64,000 bases of DNA from CAVQWT01 sp963810815 (lineage in GTDB: Bacteria > Pseudomonadota > Gammaproteobacteria > Burkholderiales > Casimicrobiaceae), in contig CAWEPB010000007.1 of the NCBI GenBank assembly GCA_963810815.1, positions 992,001 to 1,056,000 of the forward strand, in the 5' to 3' direction. How positions within the stretch are numbered: the first letter of the stretch is position 1; every line of letters starts with the position of its first letter. Shown here one piece after another: positions 54,462 through 62,894 of this stretch. The translations under genes and the position numbers were made by a program. A model generated the notes under the pieces. The model ran no database searches. It worked only from the letters and a program-made list of their open reading frames with translations, and was not told where the DNA came from.

Positions 54462-55688
54462 TTGCCCGCCACCACCTTCACCGTCAACGGCCGCGACTAC
54501 CGGCGGCCCGGCGCACCGCTCGTCGTCGTCTGCGTCGACGGTTGCGAGCCCGAGTACGTCAACCAGGCCATCGCTGCCGCCCGGGTGCCCTTTCTCGCCT
54601 CGCTGCGTGAGCGCGGCACCTGTCTCACCGCCGACTGCGTGGTGCCGTCGTTCACCAACCCGAACAACCTGTCGATCGTCACCGGCGCCCCGCCGTCGGT
54701 CCACGGCATCTGCGGCAACTATTTCTGGGACCGCGACGCCGGCGCCGAGGTCATGATGAACGACCCCAAGTATCTGCGCGCGCCGACGATCCTCGCCGCG
54801 CTGGCCGACGCCGGCCTGAAGGTCGCCGTCGTCACCGCCAAGGACAAGCTGCGCGCACTGCTCGGGCACCGGATGAAGGGAATCTGCTTCTCGTCGGAGA
54901 AGGCCGCCGAGGCGACCCGCGCGGACAACGGCATCGACGGCGTGCCGGCGCTGGTCGGAATGCCGGTGCCGTCGGTGTACAGCGCCGCGCTCTCGGAGTT
55001 CGTGTTCGCCGCCGGGGTCAAGCTGCTGGAGCGCGAGCGCCCCGACGTGATGTACCTGTCGACGACCGACTACGTCCAGCACAAGGCCGCGCCCGGCACC
55101 GCGCCCGCCAATGACTTCTACGCGATGATGGACGGCTACCTGGGTGCGCTCGACGCGCTGGGCGCCACCGTCGTGGTGACCGCCGACCACGGGATGAACG
55201 CCAAGACCGACGCGTTCGGGCGGCCGAACATCGTGTTCCTGCAGGACGCGCTCGACCGCCGCTTCGGCGTCGGCAGCACGAGGGTGATCCTGCCGATCAC
55301 CGACCCGTACGTCGTCCACCATGGCGCGCTGGGCTCGTTTGCGACGGTCTACCTGTCCGGGCCGGCCGCCCTCGGCGACGCCTCGGCGGCGATCGCGGCG
55401 CTCCCGGGCATCGAGTCCGTGCTGACGCGGGCCGCGGCCTGCGCCCGGTTCGAACTGCCCGAGGACCGCGTCGGCGACCTGGTCGTCGTGTCGGAGCGGC
55501 TGACGGTGCTCGGCACCAGCCGCGAACGGCACGACCTGTCCGGCCTCGACGTCCCGCTGCGTTCGCACGGCGGCGTCTCCGAGCAGCAGGTGCCGCTGAT
55601 CGCGAACCGCACCGCCGCGGCGCTGCCCACCGGCCGGCGCTGGCGCAACTTCGACGCCTTCGACCTCGCGCTCAATCATCTCCAATGA
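54462..55688 (+). CDS. phnA: Phosphonoacetate hydrolase
   Basis: A 408-residue alkaline-phosphatase-superfamily enzyme that cleaves phosphonoacetate to acetate and phosphate. The start is TTG54462, preceded by AAAGGAA. It has VVVCVDGCEPEYVNQAI with the first metal Asp, the nucleophile Thr in PSFTNPNNLSIVTG, YLSTTDYVQHKAAPG, VVTADHGMNAKT and VVHHGALGS near the C-terminal third. Standard PhnA length. It is followed at 23 bases by the aldehyde dehydrogenase. Confidence 0.94.
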   Translation: MPATTFTVNGRDYRRPGAPLVVVCVDGCEPEYVNQAIAAARVPFLASLRERGTCLTADCVVPSFTNPNNLSIVTGAPPSVHGICGNYFWDRDAGAEVMMNDPKYLRAPTILAALADAGLKVAVVTAKDKLRALLGHRMKGICFSSEKAAEATRADNGIDGVPALVGMPVPSVYSAALSEFVFAAGVKLLERERPDVMYLSTTDYVQHKAAPGTAPANDFYAMMDGYLGALDALGATVVVTADHGMNAKTDAFGRPNIVFLQDALDRRFGVGSTRVILPITDPYVVHHGALGSFATVYLSGPAALGDASAAIAALPGIESVLTRAAACARFELPEDRVGDLVVVSERLTVLGTSRERHDLSGLDVPLRSHGGVSEQQVPLIANRTAAALPTGRRWRNFDAFDLALNHLQ

Positions 55689-55710
55689 CCGGCCTGTCGC
55701 CGCCACCGCC

Positions 55711-57171
55711 ATGGCAATGATCGACGACCTCGGCGCCGTCCGCGCCGGCGAACCGCTGCGCGAGAAGATGCGCATCGCCGGCACGCTGGTCGGCGGCGAG
55801 CGCACGCTCGACGTCCGCAATCCCTACACCGGCGCGCTCGTGGGCACCGTGCCGAAGGCGACCGTCGACGACGTCCGCCGCGCGTTCGTCATCGCCAAGG
55901 GCTACCGGGCGAAACTCACCCGGCACGATCGCTACCGGATCTGCTACCGCACCGCCGAGATCCTGCGGGCGCACACGCAGACGATCTCCGACCTCATCAC
56001 GGCCGAGTGCGGGATCGGGAAGAAGGACTCGCTCTACGAGGTCGGCCGCGCCTGCGACGTGTTCACCTTCGCCGGCAACGCCGCGCTGGCCGACGACGGC
56101 CAGATCTTCTCCTGCGATCTCACGCCGCACGGCAAGTCGCGCAAGGTGTACACGCTGCGCGAGCCGCTGCTGGGCGCGATCTCGGCGATCACGCCGTTCA
56201 ACCATCCGCTGAACCAGGTCGCCCACAAGGTCGCCCCGGCGATCGCGACCAACAACCGGATGGTGCTGAAGCCCACCGAGAAGACGCCGCTGTCGGCGCT
56301 GCTGCTCGCCGACATCCTGTACCAGGCCGGGCTGCCGCCGGAGATGTTCTCGGTGGTCACCGGCGACCCGAGGGAGATCGCCGACGAGATGCTGGTGAAC
56401 CCCCACGTCGACCTCGTCACCTTCACCGGCGGCGTCCCGATCGGCAAGTACATCGCCGGCAAGGCCGTCTACAAGCGGCAGGTGCTGGAACTCGGGGGCA
56501 ACGACCCGATCATCGTGATGGACGACGCCGACCTCGACGAGGCCGCGGCGCTGGCGGCCGCCGGCTCGTACAAGAACTCGGGCCAGCGGTGCACGGCGAT
56601 CAAGCGGATGCTGGTCCACGAGAAGGTCGCCGACGCCTTCGTCGAGCGGCTGCTGGCGCGGACCCGCGCCTGGAGCCACGGCGACCCGATGGATGCGTCG
56701 CTCGACATGGGGACCGTCATCGACGAGGCGGCCGCGAAGTCCTTCGTCGACAGGGTCGACGAAGCCGTCGCGCGGGGAGCGACGCTGCTCCACGGCAACC
56801 AGCGCCGTGGCGCGCTGTACGCGCCGACGCTGGTCGACCACGTGACGCCCGACATGCCGCTGGTGAAGTACGAGACCTTCGGGCCGGTGTCGCCGGTGAT
56901 CCGCTTCCGCGACCTCGACGAGGCGATCCGGTTCGCCAATGGCACCGACTACGGACTGTCGTCCGCCGTCTGCACCAACCGCCTCGACGACATCACGCGA
57001 CTGGTGTCCGAACTCAACGTCGGCACCGTCAACGTGCGCGAGGTGCCCGGCTACCGGCTCGAGCTGACCCCGTTCGGCGGCATCAAGGACTCGGGACTGG
57101 GCTACAAGGAAGGCGTGCAGGAAGCGATGAAGAGCTTCACCAACACCAAGACTTACTCGCTGCCGTGGTGA
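55711..57171 (+). CDS. phnY: Phosphonoacetaldehyde dehydrogenase
   Basis: A 486-residue aldehyde dehydrogenase that oxidises phosphonoacetaldehyde (from PhnW) to phosphonoacetate (for PhnA). It has ISAITPFNHPLNQVAHKVAP with the catalytic Asn, FTGGVPIGKYIA, VLELGGNDPIIVMDDAD with the Glu base, YKNSGQRCTAIKRMLVHE with the nucleophilic Cys, and KYETFGPVSPVIRF. It is tightly linked to phnA; the pair with phnW makes the known W-Y-A route complete in this window. Confidence 0.93.
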   Translation: MAMIDDLGAVRAGEPLREKMRIAGTLVGGERTLDVRNPYTGALVGTVPKATVDDVRRAFVIAKGYRAKLTRHDRYRICYRTAEILRAHTQTISDLITAECGIGKKDSLYEVGRACDVFTFAGNAALADDGQIFSCDLTPHGKSRKVYTLREPLLGAISAITPFNHPLNQVAHKVAPAIATNNRMVLKPTEKTPLSALLLADILYQAGLPPEMFSVVTGDPREIADEMLVNPHVDLVTFTGGVPIGKYIAGKAVYKRQVLELGGNDPIIVMDDADLDEAAALAAAGSYKNSGQRCTAIKRMLVHEKVADAFVERLLARTRAWSHGDPMDASLDMGTVIDEAAAKSFVDRVDEAVARGATLLHGNQRRGALYAPTLVDHVTPDMPLVKYETFGPVSPVIRFRDLDEAIRFANGTDYGLSSAVCTNRLDDITRLVSELNVGTVNVREVPGYRLELTPFGGIKDSGLGYKEGVQEAMKSFTNTKTYSLPW

Positions 57172-57186
57172 CGGTCCGCTGACGAC

Positions 57187-58905
57187 GTGCAGACCCTGCT
57201 CAACCTGCTGGCTGGCGTCGCGCTCCTCGTCTGGGGGACGCACCTCGTGCGCCAGGGCATCCTGCGGCTGTACGGCGGCAGCCTGCGCCGCGTGCTGCGC
57301 CGCAGCGTCGGGCAGCGCACCACGGCGTTCTTCGCCGGGCTCGGGGTCACCGGCCTCATCCAGAGCAGCACCGCGACGGCGCTGATCGTCGCCGCGTTCG
57401 CGGGCCAGGGACTGATCGGCACGGCGCCGGCGCTGGCCGTGATGCTGGGCGCCGACGTCGGCACCGCGCTGGTGACGCTGGTGCTGTCGTTCGACCTGTC
57501 GTGGCTCGCGCCGCTGCTCATCTTCACCGGGGTCGTGCTGTTCCTGTCGCGGCAGGCGACCAGCGTGGGCCGCTTCGGGCGGATACTGATCGGACTGGGC
57601 CTGATCCTGTTTGCGCTGAACTGGATCAGCGTCGCGGCGAAGCCGGTCGTCCAGGCGGCGGGCGTCAAGGTGATCTTCGCCTCGCTCACCGGCGACATCC
57701 TGCTCGACATGCTGGTCGCGGCACTGCTGACCGTGCTGTGCTACTCCAGCCTCGCCGTCGTGCTGGTGGTCTCGACGCTGGCCGCGCTCAACGTGATCGC
57801 GCTGCCGGTCGCGCTGGGCCTGGTGCTGGGTGCCAATCTCGGCAGCGGGCTGCTCGGCATGCTCTCGACCCTGCGCTCGCCACCGGAGGCCCGGCGCGTA
57901 ACGCTCGGCAACTTCCTCTTCAAGCTGATCGGCTGCGTCGTCGCGATCCCGGCGCTGCGCTATCTCGAGGCGCCGATCGACCGGCTGGGCCTCGCCGCCG
58001 CGCACGAGGTCGTGCTGTTCCACGTCGCCTTCAACGTCGCGCTGGCGGCGGTGTTCGTCGGCTTCACCGGCCCGATCGCCCGCGTGGCCGAGCGGCTGCT
58101 GCCCGACCGTCCGGTCGAGGACGACCCGTCCAAGCCCCGGCATCTCGATCCGTCCGCGCTCGGTACGCCGGCGCTGGCGATCGCCTGCGCCGCGCGCGAG
58201 GCACTGCGCATCGGCGACATCGTCGAGCAGATGCTGACCGGGATGATGCAGGTGCTGAAGTCGGGCGACCGTGCGCTGGCGGCCGACATCCGCCGCATGG
58301 ACGACACCGTCGACGACCTCTACACGGCGACCAAGCTCTACCTGACGCAGATCTCCCGCGAGGCGCTGGAGGTGCAGGAGGGCCGGCGCTGGGCCGACAT
58401 CGTCTCGTTCACCATCAACATGGAGCAGGTGGGCGACATCATCGAGCGGATCGTCGTCGACATCGAGGACAAGATGATCGACAAGGGCCGCCGCTTCTCC
58501 GAGGCGGGCATGACCGAGATCTGCGACCTGCACACGCGGCTGCACACCAACCTGAAGCTCGGCCTGTCGGTGTTCCTGACCGGCGACCTCGCCGGAGCGC
58601 AGCAGCTCCTGGCGCAGAAGGTGCTGTTCCGCGATCTCGAGCGCGTCTACGCCGACGCCCACCTCGCGCGGCTCGCCGGCCTGGCGCAGGACAGCATCGA
58701 GACCTCGTCGCTGCACCTCGACCTCACCTCCGACCTGCGCCGCATCAACTCGCACATCTGCTCGATCGCCTACCCGACCCTCGAGCACGCCGGCGTGCTG
58801 GCGCGAACGCGCCTCAAGGAACCCGAACCCGAGCCCGCGCGCCCGCCGCAGCGCAACGGGCGCGGGAAGGCCGACATCGAGCCGCGCAAGGCGCGACCGG
58901 CATGA
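57187..58905 (+). CDS. Na/phosphate cotransporter-family protein with PhoU-like C-terminal domain
   Basis: A 572-residue protein from GTG57187. The N-terminal two Na/Pi-cotransporter repeats contain the QSSTATALIV motif (GLIQSSTATAL) and a second pseudo-repeat LCYSSLAVVLVVST, with about eight membrane segments to about residue 300. The C-terminal 220 residues form a PhoU-like helical domain. It follows phnY by 15 bases. It may move phosphate released by phosphonate breakdown across the membrane, in either direction. The direction of transport is not evident. Confidence 0.9.
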   Translation: MQTLLNLLAGVALLVWGTHLVRQGILRLYGGSLRRVLRRSVGQRTTAFFAGLGVTGLIQSSTATALIVAAFAGQGLIGTAPALAVMLGADVGTALVTLVLSFDLSWLAPLLIFTGVVLFLSRQATSVGRFGRILIGLGLILFALNWISVAAKPVVQAAGVKVIFASLTGDILLDMLVAALLTVLCYSSLAVVLVVSTLAALNVIALPVALGLVLGANLGSGLLGMLSTLRSPPEARRVTLGNFLFKLIGCVVAIPALRYLEAPIDRLGLAAAHEVVLFHVAFNVALAAVFVGFTGPIARVAERLLPDRPVEDDPSKPRHLDPSALGTPALAIACAAREALRIGDIVEQMLTGMMQVLKSGDRALAADIRRMDDTVDDLYTATKLYLTQISREALEVQEGRRWADIVSFTINMEQVGDIIERIVVDIEDKMIDKGRRFSEAGMTEICDLHTRLHTNLKLGLSVFLTGDLAGAQQLLAQKVLFRDLERVYADAHLARLAGLAQDSIETSSLHLDLTSDLRRINSHICSIAYPTLEHAGVLARTRLKEPEPEPARPPQRNGRGKADIEPRKARPA

Positions 58906-59025
58906 TCCCGGCGCCCCGCCTGCGCCGCCGCGTCGGCGCGATCCCCGTCCCGATCTCCGTGCCGACCCGTGCCCCGATCGGTCGCCCGACCCACGCCCCG
59001 GCCGCGCCCCGATGACCCCCTGACC

Positions 59026-59574
59026 ATGCGTGCCTCGATCGACGCCATCGCGCACTACTACGCCCTGGCCGGCGGCCGGATGTACGACGGCGAGCCCGTC
59101 ACCCAGCTCGAGCACGCGCTGCAGTCGGCCGCGGCGGCCGAGGCGGACGGCGCGCCGCCGGCGCTGGTCGTCGCTGCGCTGCTCCACGACGTCGGCCACC
59201 TGGTCGGCGACCGGGGCGAGACCCCGACCGCGCGCGGCATCGACGACCGTCACGAGGTCGTCGCCGCGCGCTGGCTGCGGTCCCTGTTCGGCGAGGACGT
59301 GACCGAGCCCATCCGCCTGCACGTCGACGCGAAGCGCTACCTCTGCTTCGCCCGGCCGGGCTACGCCGCCACGCTGTCCGCCGATTCGGTGCGCAGCCTG
59401 GCGCTTCAGGGCGGCATCTTCGGTGCAGCCGATGCCGAGGCCTTCGTCGCGCTGCCGCACGCCGCCGAGGCCGTGCGCGTCCGGCTCTGGGACGACGGCG
59501 CGAAGACTGCCGGCGCCTCCACCCCGCCCCTCGATCACTATCTAGCGATCGTCGCCGCGGTCGCGCTGCGCTAG
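59026..59574 (+). CDS. phnZ: PhnZ-like HD-domain oxygenase for phosphonates
   Basis: A 182-residue HD protein of the phosphonate-operon type. All residues I recall for PhnZ are present in order: Tyr and Glu three apart in MYDGEP, His in QLEHALQSA, His-Asp in LLHDVGHL, His in DDRHEVVAARWL, His and Lys four apart in RLHVDAKRYL, and a late Asp in RLWDDGAK. PhnZ is a mixed-valent diiron oxygenase that cleaves 1-hydroxy-2-aminoethylphosphonate to glycine and phosphate. Its usual partner, the 2-oxoglutarate-dependent PhnY* that makes the hydroxylated substrate, is not in the window. The start at ATG59026 is preferred over a longer frame. Confidence 0.88.
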   Translation: MRASIDAIAHYYALAGGRMYDGEPVTQLEHALQSAAAAEADGAPPALVVAALLHDVGHLVGDRGETPTARGIDDRHEVVAARWLRSLFGEDVTEPIRLHVDAKRYLCFARPGYAATLSADSVRSLALQGGIFGAADAEAFVALPHAAEAVRVRLWDDGAKTAGASTPPLDHYLAIVAAVALR

Positions 59575-60440
59575 TGGCCGTCGGCCCCCTTCCGGCCGCG
59601 GAACTCTCGCTCGGCGTCACGCTGGCGGTGCTGGGCGCCGCGTTCCTGCACGCGCTGTGGAACGCGATGCTGAAGTCCGCGGCCGGGGTGCCCATGCTCG
59701 ACACCGCGTTGATCGTCGCCGGCACCTCGATCGTCTGCCTTGCGCTGATGCCGTTCGTGCCGCCGCCGGCGGCCGCAGCCTGGCCCTTCATCGCGGCGTC
59801 GATGCTGATCCACTTCGCGTACTACATCACGCTTGCCGGCGCGTACCATCGCGGCGACCTGTCGTTCGCCTACCCGCTGATGCGCGGCGTGGCGCCGCTG
59901 CTGGTCACGCTGCTCGGAGTCGTGCTGCTCGGCGAGCGCCCCGCGGGCTCGATGCTCGTCGGCATCGGGCTGATCTCTCTCGGCATCGTCGTCATCGCCT
60001 GGTTCGCCAGCGGCCGGCACACGCCGGCGGCCGCCGGCTGGGCGCTGACCAACGCGGCGATCATCGCGGCGTACACGCTGGTCGACGGCGCCGGCGTCCG
60101 CGTGTCGGGCAGCGCGGTCAGCTACGTGGTCTGGCTGTGCGCCCTCGAAGGCCTGCCCTTCGTCGCCTGGGTGCTGCTGCGCCACGGCCCGGGCGGCACC
60201 GCGTACCTGCGCGGGCGGTGGCGCCGCGGCATCGCCGGCGGCGCCGCGAGCGTCGCCGCCTACGGCATCGCGCTGTGGGCGATGACGCGCGCGCCCGTGG
60301 CGGCTGTCGCGGCGCTGCGCGAAGTGTCGGTGCTGTTCGCCGCCCTGATCGGCGCGTTCGTGCTGAAGGAAGGCTTCGGCTGGCGCCGGATGGCCGGCGC
60401 CGCCGTCGTCGTCGCCGGCGTCGCCGCGCTCAAACTCTAG
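59574..60440 (+). CDS. EamA/DMT family transporter at the end of the phosphonate island
   Basis: A 288-residue membrane protein with about ten hydrophobic segments in two EamA repeats. The GTG start shares one base with the stop of the phnZ-like gene (TAGTG), so it is part of the same unit. Motifs include LHALWNAMLKSAAG, GDLSFAYPLMRGVAPLLV and AALREVSVLFAALIGAFVLKEGFGWRR. The substrate is unknown; export of a phosphonate by-product or an amine is possible. Confidence 0.87.
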   Translation: MAVGPLPAAELSLGVTLAVLGAAFLHALWNAMLKSAAGVPMLDTALIVAGTSIVCLALMPFVPPPAAAAWPFIAASMLIHFAYYITLAGAYHRGDLSFAYPLMRGVAPLLVTLLGVVLLGERPAGSMLVGIGLISLGIVVIAWFASGRHTPAAAGWALTNAAIIAAYTLVDGAGVRVSGSAVSYVVWLCALEGLPFVAWVLLRHGPGGTAYLRGRWRRGIAGGAASVAAYGIALWAMTRAPVAAVAALREVSVLFAALIGAFVLKEGFGWRRMAGAAVVVAGVAALKL

Positions 60441-60450
60441 GAGTCGCCCG

Positions 60451-62877
60451 ATGACGCCCCCCCTCCCGTCCCACGCCCGCGTCGTCATCGTCGGCGGCGG
60501 CATCGCCGGCTGCTCGACCGCCTACCACCTTGCGAAGCTCGGCGTGAAGGACGTCGTGCTGCTCGAGCAGGGCAAGCTGACCGGCGGCACCACCTGGCAC
60601 GCCGCCGGGCTCGTCGGCCAGACGCGGGCGACGCGCAACGCGACGCGGATGAGCCGCTACGGCATCGAGCTCTACGCGTCGCTGGAGGCCGAGACCGGAC
60701 TCGCGACCGGCTGGAAGCCCTGCGGCAGCCTCAACGTCGCGAAGACCGCCGACCGGCTGACGCTGATGAAGCGCCAGATGGCGCGGGCGCGGAGCTTCGG
60801 CATCGACTTCGAGTTCGTCTCGCCCGCCGAGGCGAAGCGCATCGCACCGATCCTGCGCACCGACGACCTCGCCGGCGCCGTGTGGATTCCCGGCGACGGC
60901 AAGGCCAATCCCACCGACCTCACCCAGTCGCTGGCCCGGGGCGCGCGGATGGGCGGCGTGCGGATCGTCGAGGGCGTCCGGGTGACGGGCGTCGAGCAGA
61001 ACGGCAGCCGGGTCTCGGGCGTGCGCTGGAAGCATGGCGGCGACGAAGGCACCATCCGCTGCGAGACCCTGGTCAACTGCGGCGGCCAGTGGGCGCGCGC
61101 CTTCGGCCGGCTCGCCGGCGTCAACGTGCCCTTGTACGCCGCCGAGCACTTCTACCTCGTCACCGAGAAGATCGACGGCGTGACGCCGGACCTGCCGGTG
61201 ATCCGCGACCCGGACGGCTACCTCTACTACAAGGAGGAGGTCGGCGGACTGGTGATGGGCGGCTTCGAGCCGAAGGCCAAGCCGTGGAACGTCGACCCCA
61301 TTCCCGAGGGCTTCGAGTTCCAGCTGCTGCCCGAGGACTGGGACCAGTTCGAGATCCTGATGACCAACGCCATCCACCGGACGCCCTGCCTCGAGACCGC
61401 CCCGGTGAAGCTGCTGCTGAACGGGCCCGAGAGCTTCACCACCGACGGGAACTTCATCCTGGGCGAGGCGCCCGAACTGGCCGGCTTCTTCGTCTGCGCG
61501 GGCTTCAACTCGGCCGGCATCGCCAACGCCGGCGGCGCCGGCAAGCTGGTCGCGCAGTGGATCCTCGACGGCGAGGCGCCGCTCGACCTGTGGGACGTCG
61601 ACGTCCGCCGGTTCGCACCGTTCCACGCCAACCGCCGGCACCTCGCCGATCGCACCGTCGAATCGCTGGGCCTGCACTACGCGATGCGCTGGCCGCGCGA
61701 GGAACTGGTCACCGTCCGGCCGCTGCGCCGCTCGCCGCTGTACGAACGGCTGGCGACGCGGGGCGCGGTATTCGGCAGCAAGATGAACTGGGAGCGCGCC
61801 AATTATTTCCTGCCCCCGGGCGCGTCGCCACCCCCGCCGACGTTCGGCCCGCCCGGCTGGTTGCCGCAGGTGCTGGCCGAGCAGCGGGCCTGCCGCGAGG
61901 ACGCCGTGGTGTTCGACCAGACGTCGTTCTCGAAATTCGTGCTCAAGGGTCGCGACGCGCTCGCCGTGCTGCAACGCCTCTGCGCCAACGAAATCGACGT
62001 CGCGCCCGGGCGCATCGTCTACACGGCGATGCTCAACGCGCGCGGCGGCTTCGAGAGCGACCTCACCGTCATCCGCATCGCGCCGCAGGAGTTCCTGATC
62101 GTCACCGGATCGGCGCAGACGACGCGCGACTTCGCATGGATCGAACGCGGCATCGGTCCGGACCGGCACGCCGCGCTGGTCGACGTCACCAGCGCCTGGT
62201 CGGTGGTGTCGGTAATGGGGCCGAAGGCCGAAGCGCTGCTCGGAACGCTGTCGGCCGACGACTTCTCGAAGGCTGCCCTGCCGTTCGCGACGACGCGAAT
62301 GGTCGACGTCGGCTACGCCCGGGTGCGCGCCGCGCGGATGAGCTACGTCGGCGGCCCGGGCTACGAGCTCTACGTCCCGACCGACCAGTGCGCGACGCTC
62401 TACGACGCGCTGGTCGCCGCCGGCCCCGCCTTCGGCCTGCGCGACGCCGGCTACTACACCATCGACGCGCTGCGGATCGAGGCCGGCCGACGCGCCTGGG
62501 GCGCCGAACTCGGCCCCGACGATACGCCGTGGGAAGCGGGTCTCGGTCACGCCGTCAGGCTCGACAAGCCGTCGGCGTTCGTCGGCCGCGAGGCGCTCGT
62601 CGCGCAGCGGGAAGCCGGGCCCACCCGGCGTCTGGTCCGCTTCAGCTTCGACGAGCCGGCGGCGTTCCCCTGGGGTGGCGAGCCGATCCTCATGGACGGC
62701 CGCAACGTCGGCGAGCTGACCAGCGCGGGCTACAGCTGGAAGCTGGGCCGCGCGGTGGCGATGGGTTACGCCCGCGCACCCGACGGCGTCGCCCCGCTGG
62801 CCGACGCGGCGCTGCTGGCCGCCCGCTACGAGGTCGAAATCGCCGGCGAGCGCCACGCGGTGACGGCGCAGCTCTAG
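60451..62877 (+). CDS. FAD-dependent dimethylglycine/sarcosine dehydrogenase-like protein with GcvT domain
   Basis: An 808-residue flavoprotein. The N-terminal DAO-type FAD domain starts VVIVGGGIAGCSTAYHL and has the GGTTWHAAGLVGQ motif, whose His is the site of covalent FAD attachment in mammalian dimethylglycine dehydrogenase. The central region is an FAD-oxidoreductase C-terminal domain. The last 400 residues form the GcvT folate-binding aminomethyltransferase domain, ending with YSWKLGRAVAMGYAR. It should demethylate an N-methyl amine and pass the C1 unit to tetrahydrofolate. Dimethylglycine, sarcosine and relatives cannot be told apart from sequence. The downstream NuoEF-like fusion and distant folD fit a C1-oxidising role. 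Confidence 0.9.
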   Translation: MTPPLPSHARVVIVGGGIAGCSTAYHLAKLGVKDVVLLEQGKLTGGTTWHAAGLVGQTRATRNATRMSRYGIELYASLEAETGLATGWKPCGSLNVAKTADRLTLMKRQMARARSFGIDFEFVSPAEAKRIAPILRTDDLAGAVWIPGDGKANPTDLTQSLARGARMGGVRIVEGVRVTGVEQNGSRVSGVRWKHGGDEGTIRCETLVNCGGQWARAFGRLAGVNVPLYAAEHFYLVTEKIDGVTPDLPVIRDPDGYLYYKEEVGGLVMGGFEPKAKPWNVDPIPEGFEFQLLPEDWDQFEILMTNAIHRTPCLETAPVKLLLNGPESFTTDGNFILGEAPELAGFFVCAGFNSAGIANAGGAGKLVAQWILDGEAPLDLWDVDVRRFAPFHANRRHLADRTVESLGLHYAMRWPREELVTVRPLRRSPLYERLATRGAVFGSKMNWERANYFLPPGASPPPPTFGPPGWLPQVLAEQRACREDAVVFDQTSFSKFVLKGRDALAVLQRLCANEIDVAPGRIVYTAMLNARGGFESDLTVIRIAPQEFLIVTGSAQTTRDFAWIERGIGPDRHAALVDVTSAWSVVSVMGPKAEALLGTLSADDFSKAALPFATTRMVDVGYARVRAARMSYVGGPGYELYVPTDQCATLYDALVAAGPAFGLRDAGYYTIDALRIEAGRRAWGAELGPDDTPWEAGLGHAVRLDKPSAFVGREALVAQREAGPTRRLVRFSFDEPAAFPWGGEPILMDGRNVGELTSAGYSWKLGRAVAMGYARAPDGVAPLADAALLAARYEVEIAGERHAVTAQL

Positions 62878-62888
62878 CCCGGGATAAT
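62860..62888 (+). promoter_or_regulatory. Promoter for the NuoEF-like fusion (possible leaderless start)
   Basis: GTGACG (-35) and GATAAT (-10) have an exact 17-base spacing. The -10 ends six bases before GTG62895, so transcription should begin at or beside the start codon. Confidence 0.5.
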
Positions 62889-62894
62889 CGTGGC

